Below, piece by piece: positions 51,729 through 61,800 of a DNA stretch of 64,000 nt. The notes beneath the pieces were generated by a model. That model was given only the letters and a program-made list of their open reading frames with translations. It did no database searches and had not been told where the DNA came from. A program made the translations under genes and the position numbers. Each line of letters opens with the position of its first letter. Position 1 is the first letter of the stretch. The DNA comes from Deltaproteobacteria bacterium (GTDB lineage: Bacteria; Myxococcota_C; UBA6777), in the NCBI GenBank assembly GCA_002731275.1, contig PCBK01000118.1, positions 1 to 64,000 on the forward strand, read 5' to 3'.

Positions 51729-52820
51729 TCAGGTATTGATCAAGGTATATCCGATTGTTCCAGGATTACCATTTGCATTCAGGTCACGCCAGAAACGTCG
51801 CCACTCAGTGGGATTGAGTGTTTGACAGCCCGCGCTTCCAGTCATCGAGTTACCGCCTTTGTGGAAGAGCATGCTCCGACCTGCGCTGCCTGTTGCACCA
51901 TCGTTGAACAGTCCATCTTGGTTGGTGTCACGTTCAGCCATTGTGTTTCGAGTCGGACGGAGAACACTACCAAGTCGACTGGAGTGACCTTTGGTGAACT
52001 CGTAGTATCCTGAGGGCAAGCGTCCTTGATCCAATCGACCGTCTCCATTGACGTCAACCCCCATACGACCGCGGTAGCGTGCGCTTGGCTCTGTGTTTCC
52101 AGTGTACTCGCGGACTTGCTTGCGTCCTTGGCTGTCTTTCCAGATCATCACCATTTTATCGTCATAGCGACCATTTCCGCCATTGACATCGGCATCCGTC
52201 TCAGTCCGAAGACCGACGATATTGCGTTGGTTGACACCATCTTTCAGCTGACCACCATTTTGTTCGATCAACTGAGCGTAGTAGTCGTACTTTTGATCTT
52301 GTGACATGCCAGAAGTGTCCTGCACACCTTGCGCCCCTTGTGCGCCCTGTGGCCCTTCTGGTGCAGTTGGGTTTCCGGGATTTTGTGGCGAAGTCGGATT
52401 GGCTGGCGTTTGGGGTGCAGCGGGGTTCATCTGGAGGCTTTGCTGCATCGCTCCCATACTTTGGGGACCAAATTTGCCATCAACGGAGATGTTGCTTTGT
52501 TGTTGGAACTGACGCAGCGCTGTTTGTGTCTTGGGACCAAACTTACCGTCTGTTTCGAGAGGAGGATTGGCACCTGCTCTGTTGAGCAATTGCTGCATCT
52601 CTTTAACATCTTCACCAGACGCCCCTTTCTTGAGGATTTTACCAGAACCAACAGATGATTGCAGTCGCTGTCCAACATTGGACTGAGCGATATGGTGGGG
52701 ACGAGCAGTTTCAAACCCTGCACCATTTCCAGTCACTGCAGCGCGTTCACGCTCGAAGATCTCTGTGGTCGTGGGTTGGTTGGCTCTTACGGTTGCTGTA
52801 GGTTGAGCGATTCTGGTCAT
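51729..52820 (-). CDS. Signal-less peptidoglycan-binding protein with EF-hand-like loops and an SxGC motif
   Basis: 363 residues from ATG at 52820 (GAGGAG 6 nt upstream). No signal peptide. PG_binding_1 domain about 60-125 (KKGASGEDVKEMQQLLNRAG, DGKFGPKTQTALRQFQ), then a Pro/Asn/Gln/Gly linker (131-170). The C-terminal domain contains three calcium-loop-like motifs: DVNGGNGRYD (211-220), DVNGDGRLD (256-264) and DTNQDGLFND (298-307). His320 and Cys332 in FHKGG...GSAGCQT resemble the H...SxGC active site of L,D-transpeptidase (YkuD) enzymes, though the spacing is short. A wall enzyme without a secretion signal suggests export by a special system or release on lysis. Confidence 0.72.
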   Translation of the reverse strand: MTRIAQPTATVRANQPTTTEIFERERAAVTGNGAGFETARPHHIAQSNVGQRLQSSVGSGKILKKGASGEDVKEMQQLLNRAGANPPLETDGKFGPKTQTALRQFQQQSNISVDGKFGPQSMGAMQQSLQMNPAAPQTPANPTSPQNPGNPTAPEGPQGAQGAQGVQDTSGMSQDQKYDYYAQLIEQNGGQLKDGVNQRNIVGLRTETDADVNGGNGRYDDKMVMIWKDSQGRKQVREYTGNTEPSARYRGRMGVDVNGDGRLDQGRLPSGYYEFTKGHSSRLGSVLRPTRNTMAERDTNQDGLFNDGATGSAGRSMLFHKGGNSMTGSAGCQTLNPTEWRRFWRDLNANGNPGTIGYTLINT

Positions 52821-53239
52821 GGTGGACTCCTCTATATTTGGTGACGACATCGTCGATATGTGTCTCTTTGTTGCTTTCAGTATCGGCAGAGCCATTGATG
52901 AGTTGTGCAAAAAATACATTTTTTTTCATCAAGCACAATTCTTTGAAATATTGCGCACACAAACGCTCTCGAAAAAGTGCCGGGTTTGGTGTATGGTGCT
53001 CGTGCGTTGAACTTAAGGCTACTGCAAGAAAAAAAGTGTAGAGGAAAAAGAAACGCACGTGGAGGTTGCAGCTGAAACCGCAAGCATCGTGATTCGTCGT
53101 CGACATGGCGGTGCCATGCCTTCTCCTCATGCCTTGCCTGAGGCTCCATCTCCTGCCCTCCTACGTGCGCTTTTTTCCTCGCAGTAGTCTAAATGATAGA
53201 CGTCTGCCCTACTTTCACCCTATTGGAGGTTCCAAAACG
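52821..53239. other. Divergent intergenic region of 419 bp
   Basis: It lies between the leftward peptidoglycan-binding gene and the rightward S9 peptidase gene. There is no convincing gene; a plus frame extends the peptidase upstream but without a better start. A T-run and A/T-rich segment lies near 52920-52950. No promoter matched both boxes well. Confidence 0.4.
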
Positions 53240-55456
53240 ATGCACAAACCGACAACATTGAGCGGTATCATCGCACAAAGTCTGCTACTCATAACGTTCC
53301 TGCTCTCCCCACATGCCGACGCACAGACCAAAAAGACACAAAAGGCTGAAAAGTCAGCGTCCCAAAAAACATCCAAAACCCAGAAGTCGGCAGCTCAAAC
53401 GCCCCCCACCAAAGCGAAGAAGCCGACCCCTGCACCAAACAAAAAAACCAAAAAACAACGTAGAACCCACACCATTCAGTTCAAGGATTACTTTTCGCTG
53501 GGCTACGCGTTTGGCGGTGTTGTCTCTCCAAAAGGTAAGCACGTAGCGTACACGGAGAGTCGGTGGCAAGGCGCCTCACGTAACATCGACCTGTGGGTTG
53601 TCAACACAGCAACACGTCGTCGTCAACGACTGACCTTCTCGAAAGCCGCAGATCTTCGACCACAATGGTCAGCAGATGGAAGATGGATCTATTTTATGAG
53701 CCGACGAAAGGCTAAAAAAAGCGATCCCGCCCTGGGGAAAAGACAGGTCTGGCGCATCCGGCCAGATGGAGGACGCCTGATGGCTGTCACACGCGCCCCA
53801 AAAGGCATCCACGCCTACCAGTTGAGCAAAGACGGTCGGTATGTCTACTACAAAACAGCAGCCAAACACGTCCAAAAGGGTCCCTTTCAAGGGCTGCGAA
53901 AACAATTCTCCAAGCTGCGTTATGCACATGGAACACTCCGCGCAGGTCGGATCTGGCGTCTCGATTTAGAGTCATGGCGCACCAAACTCATCCTCAAATC
54001 AACCCGCGCGATCAACGAGTTCCAGCTCTCACCAAATGGACAAAAGCTCGCCCTGTTGACCGCACCAGACAACAAACTGATCAGCAACGAAGGTTGGTCT
54101 CGACTCGACATCTACGACATCAAAAGCCAAAAGATGTACACACCAGATGCGAGTCTTTGGCGTAAAAAAGCTCCATCTCCCTACGGCTGGTTGGAACACC
54201 CACGCTGGTCACCAGACAGCAACATCGTCTCCTTACACGTCGGATATGACGGATACCCACCAGAAGTGTACTTCGTCCTGCTCAAAGAGAAACGCTCCTT
54301 CAAACTCAAGCGCAAAGAAGAGGAACACTACGAAGGCCCCTCAAAGTGGGCACCTCACGTACCAGCCTTCTGTTATGTTGGCGCCCACAAAGCCAGAAAA
54401 CACCTGTACTGCACGGGATACAGAAGAGGCAAACAAATGCCCGTAGAGAAGGTCGACTTCTCAGGTCGAAACGTCCAGGACTTTGCGTACTCAGGTGATG
54501 GCAAAAAGTTCTTGGTGCTCGCAGATGGGCAGGACTTCCTGATCGACTTCTTCTTTGGTCCGGCGTTTGTGAGTCCAAAAGCACTCAAGAGACTGACTCG
54601 TATCAACCCCCAAATCGACACCTGGAAATTGCCCACGATCAAAAAAATCCAGTGGAAAAGCAAAGACGGCAGCATCGTCGAAGGGATCTTGGAGCTACCA
54701 CCGGGATACAAGCCAGGCAAACCACTTCCCCTCGTCGTCATCCTTCATGGCGGTCCCACCTGGTCTGTCAAACAAAGATTCCGCTTCTCCTATGCAGGAC
54801 GCACGATCTTTGCCTCGAAGGGTTGGGCAACACTTAGCCCTAATTACCGCGGCTCAACAGGTTATGGTGACACATTCCTCACACAGCTCATCGGTCACAA
54901 AAATGACCGGGACATCGACGACATCCTCACAGGTGTACAGGCGATGATCAAGCTCGGCATCGCCGACCCCAAAAAACTCGCGATGATGGGTTGGTCCAAC
55001 GGTGGCTATCTCGTCAACTGTTTGATCACAAAAACCAACATCTTCAAGGCCGCAAGTAGCGGCGCAGGCGTCTTTGACTTGAGCATGCAGTGGATGATCG
55101 AAGACACCCCCGGTCACGTGATTAACTTCAACAAGGGGCTCCCGTGGCAACGAAGCCAACAGCTTCAAAAAGCATCCCCACTGTACGGTATCCACAAAGC
55201 CAAAACCCCCACACTCATCCACGTCGGACAAAAAGATCCTCGTGTCCCTGTCGCCCACAGCCAAGGACTCTATCGATCACTCTATAAATATCTCAAGGTG
55301 CCCTCACAACTCTTGATTTACCCCGGCGCATACCACGGCCTGAGCAAGCGCTCACACAGACTCGCGAAGATCAAATGGGATATCCGTTGGTTTGAGTACT
55401 ATGTCCTCGGAAAACACAAAGGCAGCAAAAAGAAGCCTTCCAAAAAGAAGAAGTAA
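53240..55456 (+). CDS. Secreted S9-family (prolyl oligopeptidase-type) peptidase
   Basis: 738 residues from ATG at 53240 (GGAGG 10 nt upstream). Signal peptide 1-28 (ends ADA), then a Lys/Thr/Pro-rich linker to about 75. A WD40-like/TolB-type propeller (about 80-460) precedes the alpha/beta hydrolase domain: HGGPTWSVK, YRGSTGYGD, nucleophile Ser586 in GWSNGGY, Asp666 in KDPRVP and His699 in YHGL. This is the S9 acylaminoacyl/dipeptidyl peptidase layout. The enzyme should degrade peptides in the periplasm or outside. A Lys-rich tail ends the protein. It is followed after 16 bp by phzF-like and aspartate dehydrogenase-like genes on the same strand. Confidence 0.92.
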   Translation: MHKPTTLSGIIAQSLLLITFLLSPHADAQTKKTQKAEKSASQKTSKTQKSAAQTPPTKAKKPTPAPNKKTKKQRRTHTIQFKDYFSLGYAFGGVVSPKGKHVAYTESRWQGASRNIDLWVVNTATRRRQRLTFSKAADLRPQWSADGRWIYFMSRRKAKKSDPALGKRQVWRIRPDGGRLMAVTRAPKGIHAYQLSKDGRYVYYKTAAKHVQKGPFQGLRKQFSKLRYAHGTLRAGRIWRLDLESWRTKLILKSTRAINEFQLSPNGQKLALLTAPDNKLISNEGWSRLDIYDIKSQKMYTPDASLWRKKAPSPYGWLEHPRWSPDSNIVSLHVGYDGYPPEVYFVLLKEKRSFKLKRKEEEHYEGPSKWAPHVPAFCYVGAHKARKHLYCTGYRRGKQMPVEKVDFSGRNVQDFAYSGDGKKFLVLADGQDFLIDFFFGPAFVSPKALKRLTRINPQIDTWKLPTIKKIQWKSKDGSIVEGILELPPGYKPGKPLPLVVILHGGPTWSVKQRFRFSYAGRTIFASKGWATLSPNYRGSTGYGDTFLTQLIGHKNDRDIDDILTGVQAMIKLGIADPKKLAMMGWSNGGYLVNCLITKTNIFKAASSGAGVFDLSMQWMIEDTPGHVINFNKGLPWQRSQQLQKASPLYGIHKAKTPTLIHVGQKDPRVPVAHSQGLYRSLYKYLKVPSQLLIYPGAYHGLSKRSHRLAKIKWDIRWFEYYVLGKHKGSKKKPSKKKK

Positions 55457-55472
55457 GCACAAGAGGTTGTCG

Positions 55473-56375
55473 ATGAAAGAGATCGTCGTAGATGTCGTCT
55501 ATGCCTTCACGAAGGATGGACAGGGTGGAAATGCCGCAGGTGTCTTGCTCGACGCCAGCGCGCTCACTGCACCACAAATGCAGGATATCGCAGCACAAAC
55601 CAATTACTCAGAGACCGTGTTCTTTTGCCCCCCCAAAGAAGGCGCGGATCACACGGTCCGCTTCTTCGCGCCTCTCAAAGAGGTGCCCCTCTGTGGTCAT
55701 GGGACCATCGCGGGATACGCACAACAATTCCACCAAGGCAAACTCACAGCAGGTGCGTATACAATGTGGACACAAGCTGGTGTCCAAGATATCACAGTGT
55801 CGGAAGATGGCTTGATCGGAATGAGCCAAAACAGGCCGACCTTCGGTGCAACACTCTCTCCCAAAGAGATCGGTCCACTGCTTGGCATCTCGGCAGATGA
55901 CTTCGCTTCGGATATCCCCATTCAGATCGTCTCCACAGGGCTTAACAAGATCCTCGCCCCCATTCGCTCACTCTCAGCGATACAGTCGATTCAGCCAGAT
56001 CTCGAAGCGATCAAGACGCTCAGTCATCAACACAACGTGACAGGCATCTACACCTTTACACTGGAGAGTGAGACGGGCGCAACAGCCCATTGTCGCAACT
56101 TCGCGCCGGCAGTTGGGATATCGGAAGACGCCGCGACAGGGACCTCCTGTGCGGCCCTCAGCTGCTTGCTGTACACTTACGACCAGCTCGCCCCTCACGC
56201 ACTCACCGACCTCTCGTTCGAGCAGGGATACGAGATCGGTGAGCCCTCTGAATTACTCGCATCGCTCGAAGTCTCCAACGGAGACATTGTAGGTGTTCGC
56301 GTCATGGGGCGAGCAACACAGCGAGGCGAACGTCGAATCCAACTCACACAAGAAACCAATGGAGAGCCTTCATGA
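55473..56375 (+). CDS. PhzF-family isomerase/epimerase-like protein
   Basis: 300 residues from ATG at 55473 (AGAGG upstream), 16 nt after the peptidase stop. Opening VDVVYAFTKDGQGGNAAGVLLDA and the paired motifs NYSETVFF, RFFAPLKEVPLCGHGTI and RNFAPAVGISEDAATGTSCAAL identify the PhzF family, which has a diaminopimelate epimerase-like two-lobed fold. The acid/base Glu of PhzF corresponds to that in NYSET. Most members outside phenazine clusters have unknown substrates. No phenazine genes are present. It overlaps the next gene by 4 bp. Confidence 0.9.
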   Translation: MKEIVVDVVYAFTKDGQGGNAAGVLLDASALTAPQMQDIAAQTNYSETVFFCPPKEGADHTVRFFAPLKEVPLCGHGTIAGYAQQFHQGKLTAGAYTMWTQAGVQDITVSEDGLIGMSQNRPTFGATLSPKEIGPLLGISADDFASDIPIQIVSTGLNKILAPIRSLSAIQSIQPDLEAIKTLSHQHNVTGIYTFTLESETGATAHCRNFAPAVGISEDAATGTSCAALSCLLYTYDQLAPHALTDLSFEQGYEIGEPSELLASLEVSNGDIVGVRVMGRATQRGERRIQLTQETNGEPS

Positions 56376-57193
56376 GCCACACACGCAAAGTAGGCATTGT
56401 AGGATATGGCCGAGTCGGCCGCTATCTCGTCGATAAGATCAAACAAACAGAAGATATGGAGTTGTCCTTTGTCTGGAATCTCGATCCCAAAGAGATAGAT
56501 GAAGGGCTCCCTGTTCTGCACGAATTAAAAGATTTTCACACCATCGAGACCGATTTGATCGTGGAAGTCGCCCACCCTGTGATCAGCCGAGATTACGGCG
56601 CCGATTTTCTCGCGCACACCAATTACATGGCGGGCTCTCCCACAGCCTTCGCCGACCAAGCTCTCGAAGATGCACTCAGAGCAGCCGCCGAAACGCCAAA
56701 TGGTCATGGGCTTTACATCCCCAAAGGTGCCCTGCCGGGTCTGCGTGATGTACTCGATATGGCCGCCGATGGCCGACTCGTCGAAGCTGACATCGCCATG
56801 ATCAAGGCCCCAGAGAGTATCAACTACCTCGGACCACTCGACAAACCACTCTCAGAAGTCAAAGAGACCACCACGCTCTACGAAGGTCCCCTTCGAAAGC
56901 TCTGTGAATACGCTCCCAACAACGTCAACACAATGGCCATCCTCGCCCTCTCAAGTGGTTTGGGGTTTGATAAGGTGAAAGCCAGACTGATCGCCGAACC
57001 AGACCTCGAATACCACATCACAGAGGTCAATTTGTGGGGTCCAAAGAGCGAAGACAGTGGCCGTTTTTGTCTTGAAATGAAACGGATCAACCCCGCCGCG
57101 AAAGGTGCGGTGACAGGCAACGCGACATACCGCTCTTTTTGGAACAGTGTCCGGCGATGTTTTGATGCTGGTGATGGGATTCACTTTCGCTAA
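56372..57193 (+). CDS. L-aspartate dehydrogenase-like protein (ASPDH family)
   Basis: 273 residues; the ATG overlaps the phzF-like stop (ATGA). Rossmann motif VGIVGYGRVGRYL (7-19). ETDLIVEVAHP (about 59-69), YIPKGALPGLRD (about 115-126), NVNTMAILAL and the closing DUF108 segment match animal and archaeal aspartate dehydrogenases of the NadX group. The reaction would be NAD(P)-dependent conversion of aspartate to iminoaspartate or the reverse amination. The central His of the family is not placed with certainty. Coupling to a PhzF-like gene suggests joint work on one amino-acid-like substrate, but nadA/nadC are not nearby. Confidence 0.85.
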   Translation: MSHTRKVGIVGYGRVGRYLVDKIKQTEDMELSFVWNLDPKEIDEGLPVLHELKDFHTIETDLIVEVAHPVISRDYGADFLAHTNYMAGSPTAFADQALEDALRAAAETPNGHGLYIPKGALPGLRDVLDMAADGRLVEADIAMIKAPESINYLGPLDKPLSEVKETTTLYEGPLRKLCEYAPNNVNTMAILALSSGLGFDKVKARLIAEPDLEYHITEVNLWGPKSEDSGRFCLEMKRINPAAKGAVTGNATYRSFWNSVRRCFDAGDGIHFR

Positions 57194-57201
57194 AGAAAGT
57201 C

Positions 57202-58236
57202 TTACTCTTCGGTGGGGAAAAACAGTAGGGAGTCTTGCTCGATCAACTCTTGCATCATCAACGCCTTCATATTCTGCTCACAGAACAGCAACAAAGGAAT
57301 ACGTTTTAGCTCCGATGCTCTAGCAAGCTCGCGAAACAACACGAGCCATTTGTCGAGACCTTGGGGTAACACTCTCACGATCAACAAGTGGGGGATGCGT
57401 TGGTACAACGTCCGCAGCGCAACCCACGGGTCTTCGATCACTTGAAGCTCTGCGTTGTTGCCACAACAAAATTTGATCAGCGATTCGAGGCGGACCTCTT
57501 CGAGCACAAAGCCTCCAACCATGATGTCACGATTTTCAACAAAACGAAGGCGCTTGTGCCACTCCCGCCAGAACTCCTGCGTGTTTGGCTCCGTCGCAAA
57601 CTCATCCCAACAGAGCTGTGAGAGGCCCCCCTCTGTCTCTTTCATACAGGCAGGTTGCACATTTGTGCGTGTCGCAACAACGGCTCGTAGTGTTTGTGAG
57701 CTTTGGGAGATCTGTGAGTGGGGCTGTTTGGATGTAGGTGGAACAGCACCTCGTACAACCGATGTGTTAGGCAATGGTGTTTTGCTGGAGATCCCTGAAG
57801 GAGGTGTCCGCCGGAGAAGTTTTGGGGCTGTCTCGGGGCGAGTGTTGTAGGCAAGTGATCCTGATGACTTTTGACCGTACGTTGCGCCGAGGTCGTCGAG
57901 AAGAGAGCCGGTTTGCAACCCATCTCTTGGCGCCTGCTTCGGAAGGGCTTGCAGACGATCTTGGCTCCTCTCAGCTTCGAGACCACCAAACTCAAGATCT
58001 TGGTTGTGGAAACGATCGAGTGTCTCTCGGAGAGAGGCTTCTTGGGGTTTCCTTGCGGCTGTCTCGACATAATGCTCTTCGGGTTCGTACATATGTTCAA
58101 CATGCACAAACTGCGCGAGAGGCTGGATTGTCGGCTTCATCATCCGAGGACGTACGCCCTGTGGGTCAAACCCACAAAACGAACAAAAGAGCGCATCGTC
58201 CGGACTCATTTGTTTACATCGAGGACATGATTTCAC
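57202..58236 (-). CDS. Zinc-ribbon protein with degenerate receiver-like C-terminus
   Basis: 344 residues from a GTG at 58236 (AAAGGAA about 10 nt upstream). Zinc ribbon CPRC...CSFCG at 4-21. A long disordered, Ser/Pro/Thr-rich middle follows (40-215). The last 120 residues (from NRDIMVGGFVLEEVRLESLIKF) follow the alternating strand/helix pattern of receiver domains (PHLLIVRVLPQGLDKWLVLFREL, RIPLLLFCEQN), but the phospho-Asp position is not conserved. No membrane segment. It is convergent with the aspartate dehydrogenase-like gene, 8 bp apart. It may be an adaptor in kinase signalling; function unknown. Confidence 0.62.
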   Translation of the reverse strand: MKSCPRCKQMSPDDALFCSFCGFDPQGVRPRMMKPTIQPLAQFVHVEHMYEPEEHYVETAARKPQEASLRETLDRFHNQDLEFGGLEAERSQDRLQALPKQAPRDGLQTGSLLDDLGATYGQKSSGSLAYNTRPETAPKLLRRTPPSGISSKTPLPNTSVVRGAVPPTSKQPHSQISQSSQTLRAVVATRTNVQPACMKETEGGLSQLCWDEFATEPNTQEFWREWHKRLRFVENRDIMVGGFVLEEVRLESLIKFCCGNNAELQVIEDPWVALRTLYQRIPHLLIVRVLPQGLDKWLVLFRELARASELKRIPLLLFCEQNMKALMMQELIEQDSLLFFPTEE

Positions 58237-58817
58237 GAAACTAGTATTCCTTTTGCCAACGGATTAGCCCGGTCTCACAGCCAGACGCAAGGCCTTTAGG
58301 AAAAAAAGAACATCCCTGAAGTCATTGCAACACAGATGATACACCATTTGGCACAAAAATGAACCAAAAAGTCATAAAGAGCCCTCACCTCCTCCTTATA
58401 CCGAGGTGTTGAGTCCTCTCCAAACGAGCACAGTCCTGTGCTCGTTTGGGCCATTTCGCTGCACATCTTCAGACATTCTTGTGATGTAACAGACAGGTGG
58501 TAGGATTCTCCTGGAACAGAAATCGGTCGCCCATTACGAGAAAAAAGATGAAAATTTCACGCGAACTTCACACTTAGCTCATGATTGACAAGATACTTCC
58601 ATCTCGTGAGTGTCTATTACTCAACAACTGTGCTAAAGTCCCAGCCAGAACAAACAGCGCTCCCATGCTTGGAGGGTTCCAAGGCTCCTAAGGTGATCTC
58701 TACCCCAGTGAAAGATCATCACAAGAGGAGCACATCAAGACGATGTGAACACGCCAAAGAACGGATGGGATATGCGCTTCGCTCTCTATTTGTTTTGTTC
58801 GCAAAAAGGAGTCAAAC
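58237..58817. other. 580-bp intergenic region upstream of the macroglobulin gene
   Basis: No gene was found. It contains a 30-bp near-perfect palindrome at 58420-58449 (listed separately). A TTGACA at 58585-58590 has no good -10 at the right distance. The ribosome binding site AAAAAGGAG precedes the ATG at 58818. Confidence 0.5.
58420..58449. repeat. 30-bp palindrome with 14-bp arms
   Basis: CCAAACGAGCACAG is exactly inverted after two bases (TC). As RNA it forms a 13-bp stem with a tetraloop, but no T-run follows, so it is not an intrinsic terminator. It may be an operator or a processing site. No second copy was noticed. Confidence 0.7.
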
Positions 58818-61800
58818 ATGAAACACCTCGTCCTCCAAAAAGCCGAAGGAAGAAAAGCATGGTGGCTGCTCGCTTTCCTCTTCGCCTTTTTGTCACTCCC
58901 CGCTCCACAAGCAGACGCTGGCGCAGCGACAGTCTACGTCGTGTCTTACAGCCCACGCTATTCATGGCAGGTTAAAAACAAACGACCTATCCAGATTCGC
59001 TTCAACAAGCCGATGGTCGCGCAGGCATTCGTCGGAAAAGTCGCAACCAGCATCCCAGTCCAGATCACACCAGCCCTGCGCACAGCGCCTTACTGGTCTG
59101 ACCGGCAAACCCTCGTGATCAAACCGCTGGAGAACTTTACACGCTCCACAAAGTACACGATCACGATCAACGCAAAGGGCATGGCCAGACCTGTGAGCAA
59201 ATCCTTTGTGTACGCTCCCGTCCGGTTGACCCGATACAAAGGTATCCACTACCGCTACACAGCCCAGTTGCCCTCTATCGAGCTGATGTGGAACCAGGAC
59301 GTAAAAGTCGCAGAGGTACTGGCTCGCTGCCGGTTTGTCGTCTCTAAAGGTCGCTCTAGCGTCAAGTTAAAGCTCATCACCCCTCAACAAACTCCCGTCG
59401 CAAGCAACATGACAATTCGCCCTGTACACAGCCTCACCCCAGGCAAACGCTACCGATTTAAGTGCATGGGACTCAAAGGCATCGGCGGCAATTACAGCTA
59501 CTACAGTCGCTGGGGTTACTTCTCTTTTCGCGTGCGAGAGAGCTTCAGAGTTGTCAAATACAGCCCAATGGGACTTGTACGACACGACAGCGCAAAGGTG
59601 CAGATCCACTTCTCCACCCCCGTCAAGCGCAAAACACTGCAAAGTATGCTCGTCATTGAGCCTACGCCCAAGGGGTTTAAGTGGAAAGGAACACTCGATT
59701 ACTCCCGCACCACCTACACCACATATCTCAAGCTCAAAGAATCACAGACTTACACCATCCGCCTCAAACCAGGGTTGACGGACGATTTTGGTCGCAAACT
59801 CGAAGAAGATCTCCGCTTCGCATTTGTCACCGCAAAAGCCCAACCACGTATAGTCGTTGAGCGTGGGCGTTTCTCCGTCGAAGCGACTCGTGGCTACCCA
59901 GTGTGGTTGCGGGACCTTGGAAAATTCAACCTGACTTGTGCGCGTGTCCCCCTCGCCAAAATGGGCACAACACTCCACGCCCTTAGTCATTACAAAACCA
60001 ACCCACTGTCAGGAAACCCCAACAAAAAACCCATTAAATGGAAAAAGTTGGGTCTCACCCCCCAAAACAACACAGTCAATGTCAAGATCCCCGAGAAGAA
60101 GTGGACCCTCAAATACCTTCAGCTCGGAAAACTCTGTGACAACGGCGACAAGAATGGCCTCTACGTCGCAGAATTCACACACGCAGAGAAGGTCACCGTC
60201 AAAGGCTTCTCAGGTGAGGCACCACCACACCGTATCGTCGCAAACATCACGAACATGTTTATCGTCGCCAAGACCGGCGAACGAAATGGTATCGCCTGGG
60301 TCACAAACCTCAAGACAGGTCAACCTGTCTCCGGCGCGAATGTCGATGCCTTCGACGCAAAAGGAAAAAAGGTGTTCTCTGGCGTCACCAACGCCAAAGG
60401 TTTGCTCCGCCTGCCTTCACAATCACAACTCCGAGGAAAACGCTACGGCGCTTTTCTCCTCGTCGCCAAAAAAGCAAATGACGTCGCCGTCTTCAACAGC
60501 AACTGGAGAGACGGACTGTACAAATGGAGCTTCGGTGTTCCCACTGATTCTTACAAGCAAAAAGTCGCGATCCGTGGCTTCATTCAGTCGGACCGAGGCA
60601 TCTATCGTCCAGGCGAGACCGTCCACTTTAAAGGACTCGTTCGCGAGATCGCCTTCGGCACACTTCCTCGTGTCCCTGGCCAAAAAACATTAAAAGTGAA
60701 GATCATCAACTCACGACGTGAAGAGCTTTACAACGGCACAAAGACGCTCACAGAGTTCGGTGGCTTCTCACTGGACCTCAAGCTCAAAAAGAACGCCTCA
60801 CTCGGTGACTACTACGTCAAAGCGACATTGGGCAAAAAGACCTTCGTCGAAAAATTCTCGGTACAAGAGTTTCGCAAAGTCTCCTTTACATTGGCGCTTC
60901 GCAAGGTCGCAGAAGAACAACACACCATGCGCGTGAAGGTCAGCGGACAATACCTGTTTGGCTCCCCTCTCACCGGTGCGAAAGTGGGCTGGCGTGTATA
61001 CCACCGCCGACACTATATCTCCTTTCCTAAGCACGCAGGATACTCCTTCTACGATGCCGCATCCTCCGGGCACTGGTACTACAACAGCCCAAGTTCTTAC
61101 CGCTCCTATCTCGCGAGCGGAAATGGCACACTCGACGCAAATGGTGAGTTGGTCCTCTCCTTCAAAAAACGCCAGGTCAGCTCTCCCTGGGACTACATCG
61201 TCGAAGCGACAGCGACAGACAAAACCAACCAGGCAGTCAGTAAGAGCAAGATGTACCTCGTCCACTCAAGTGACACGTATGTCGGCGTGAAATTCAAAAG
61301 CTACGTCGGAAAAGTAGGTGAGGCGACCAAAGTGCTGCTTCGCGCTGTTGACCAAAAAGGTCGCCGTGTCGCAGCAAATGCACAGGTCGAGTTCTACCGA
61401 ACGTACTGGAAAAGACACTGTAAAAAGAGTGGATACTGCCGATGGAAACGACACAAAGAGCCCGTCTCGATGTTCGGTACCAATATCCTCGCGAGTGGTG
61501 TCTCAACGGCAGATGTGACCGCAAAGGTCGCAGGGACATACTTTGTCCGCGTCACAACAACAGACAAAAAAGGCCGAAAATCCGTCGCATCGAGCTACAT
61601 CTGGATGTCCGGTGGAGCCTACGCAAACTACAGACCTTCCAACAGCCCTCGTATGAAATTGCTCGCCAACAAAGCCTCCTACAAGGTCGGCGACACAGCC
61701 AAGATCGTCCCCAACACACATCTCAGCGGAACAGCCCTCGTCACCGTTGAACGCGATGGTGTCGCGGACGCATTCATCACACAGGTCAAAGGTGGAAAGG

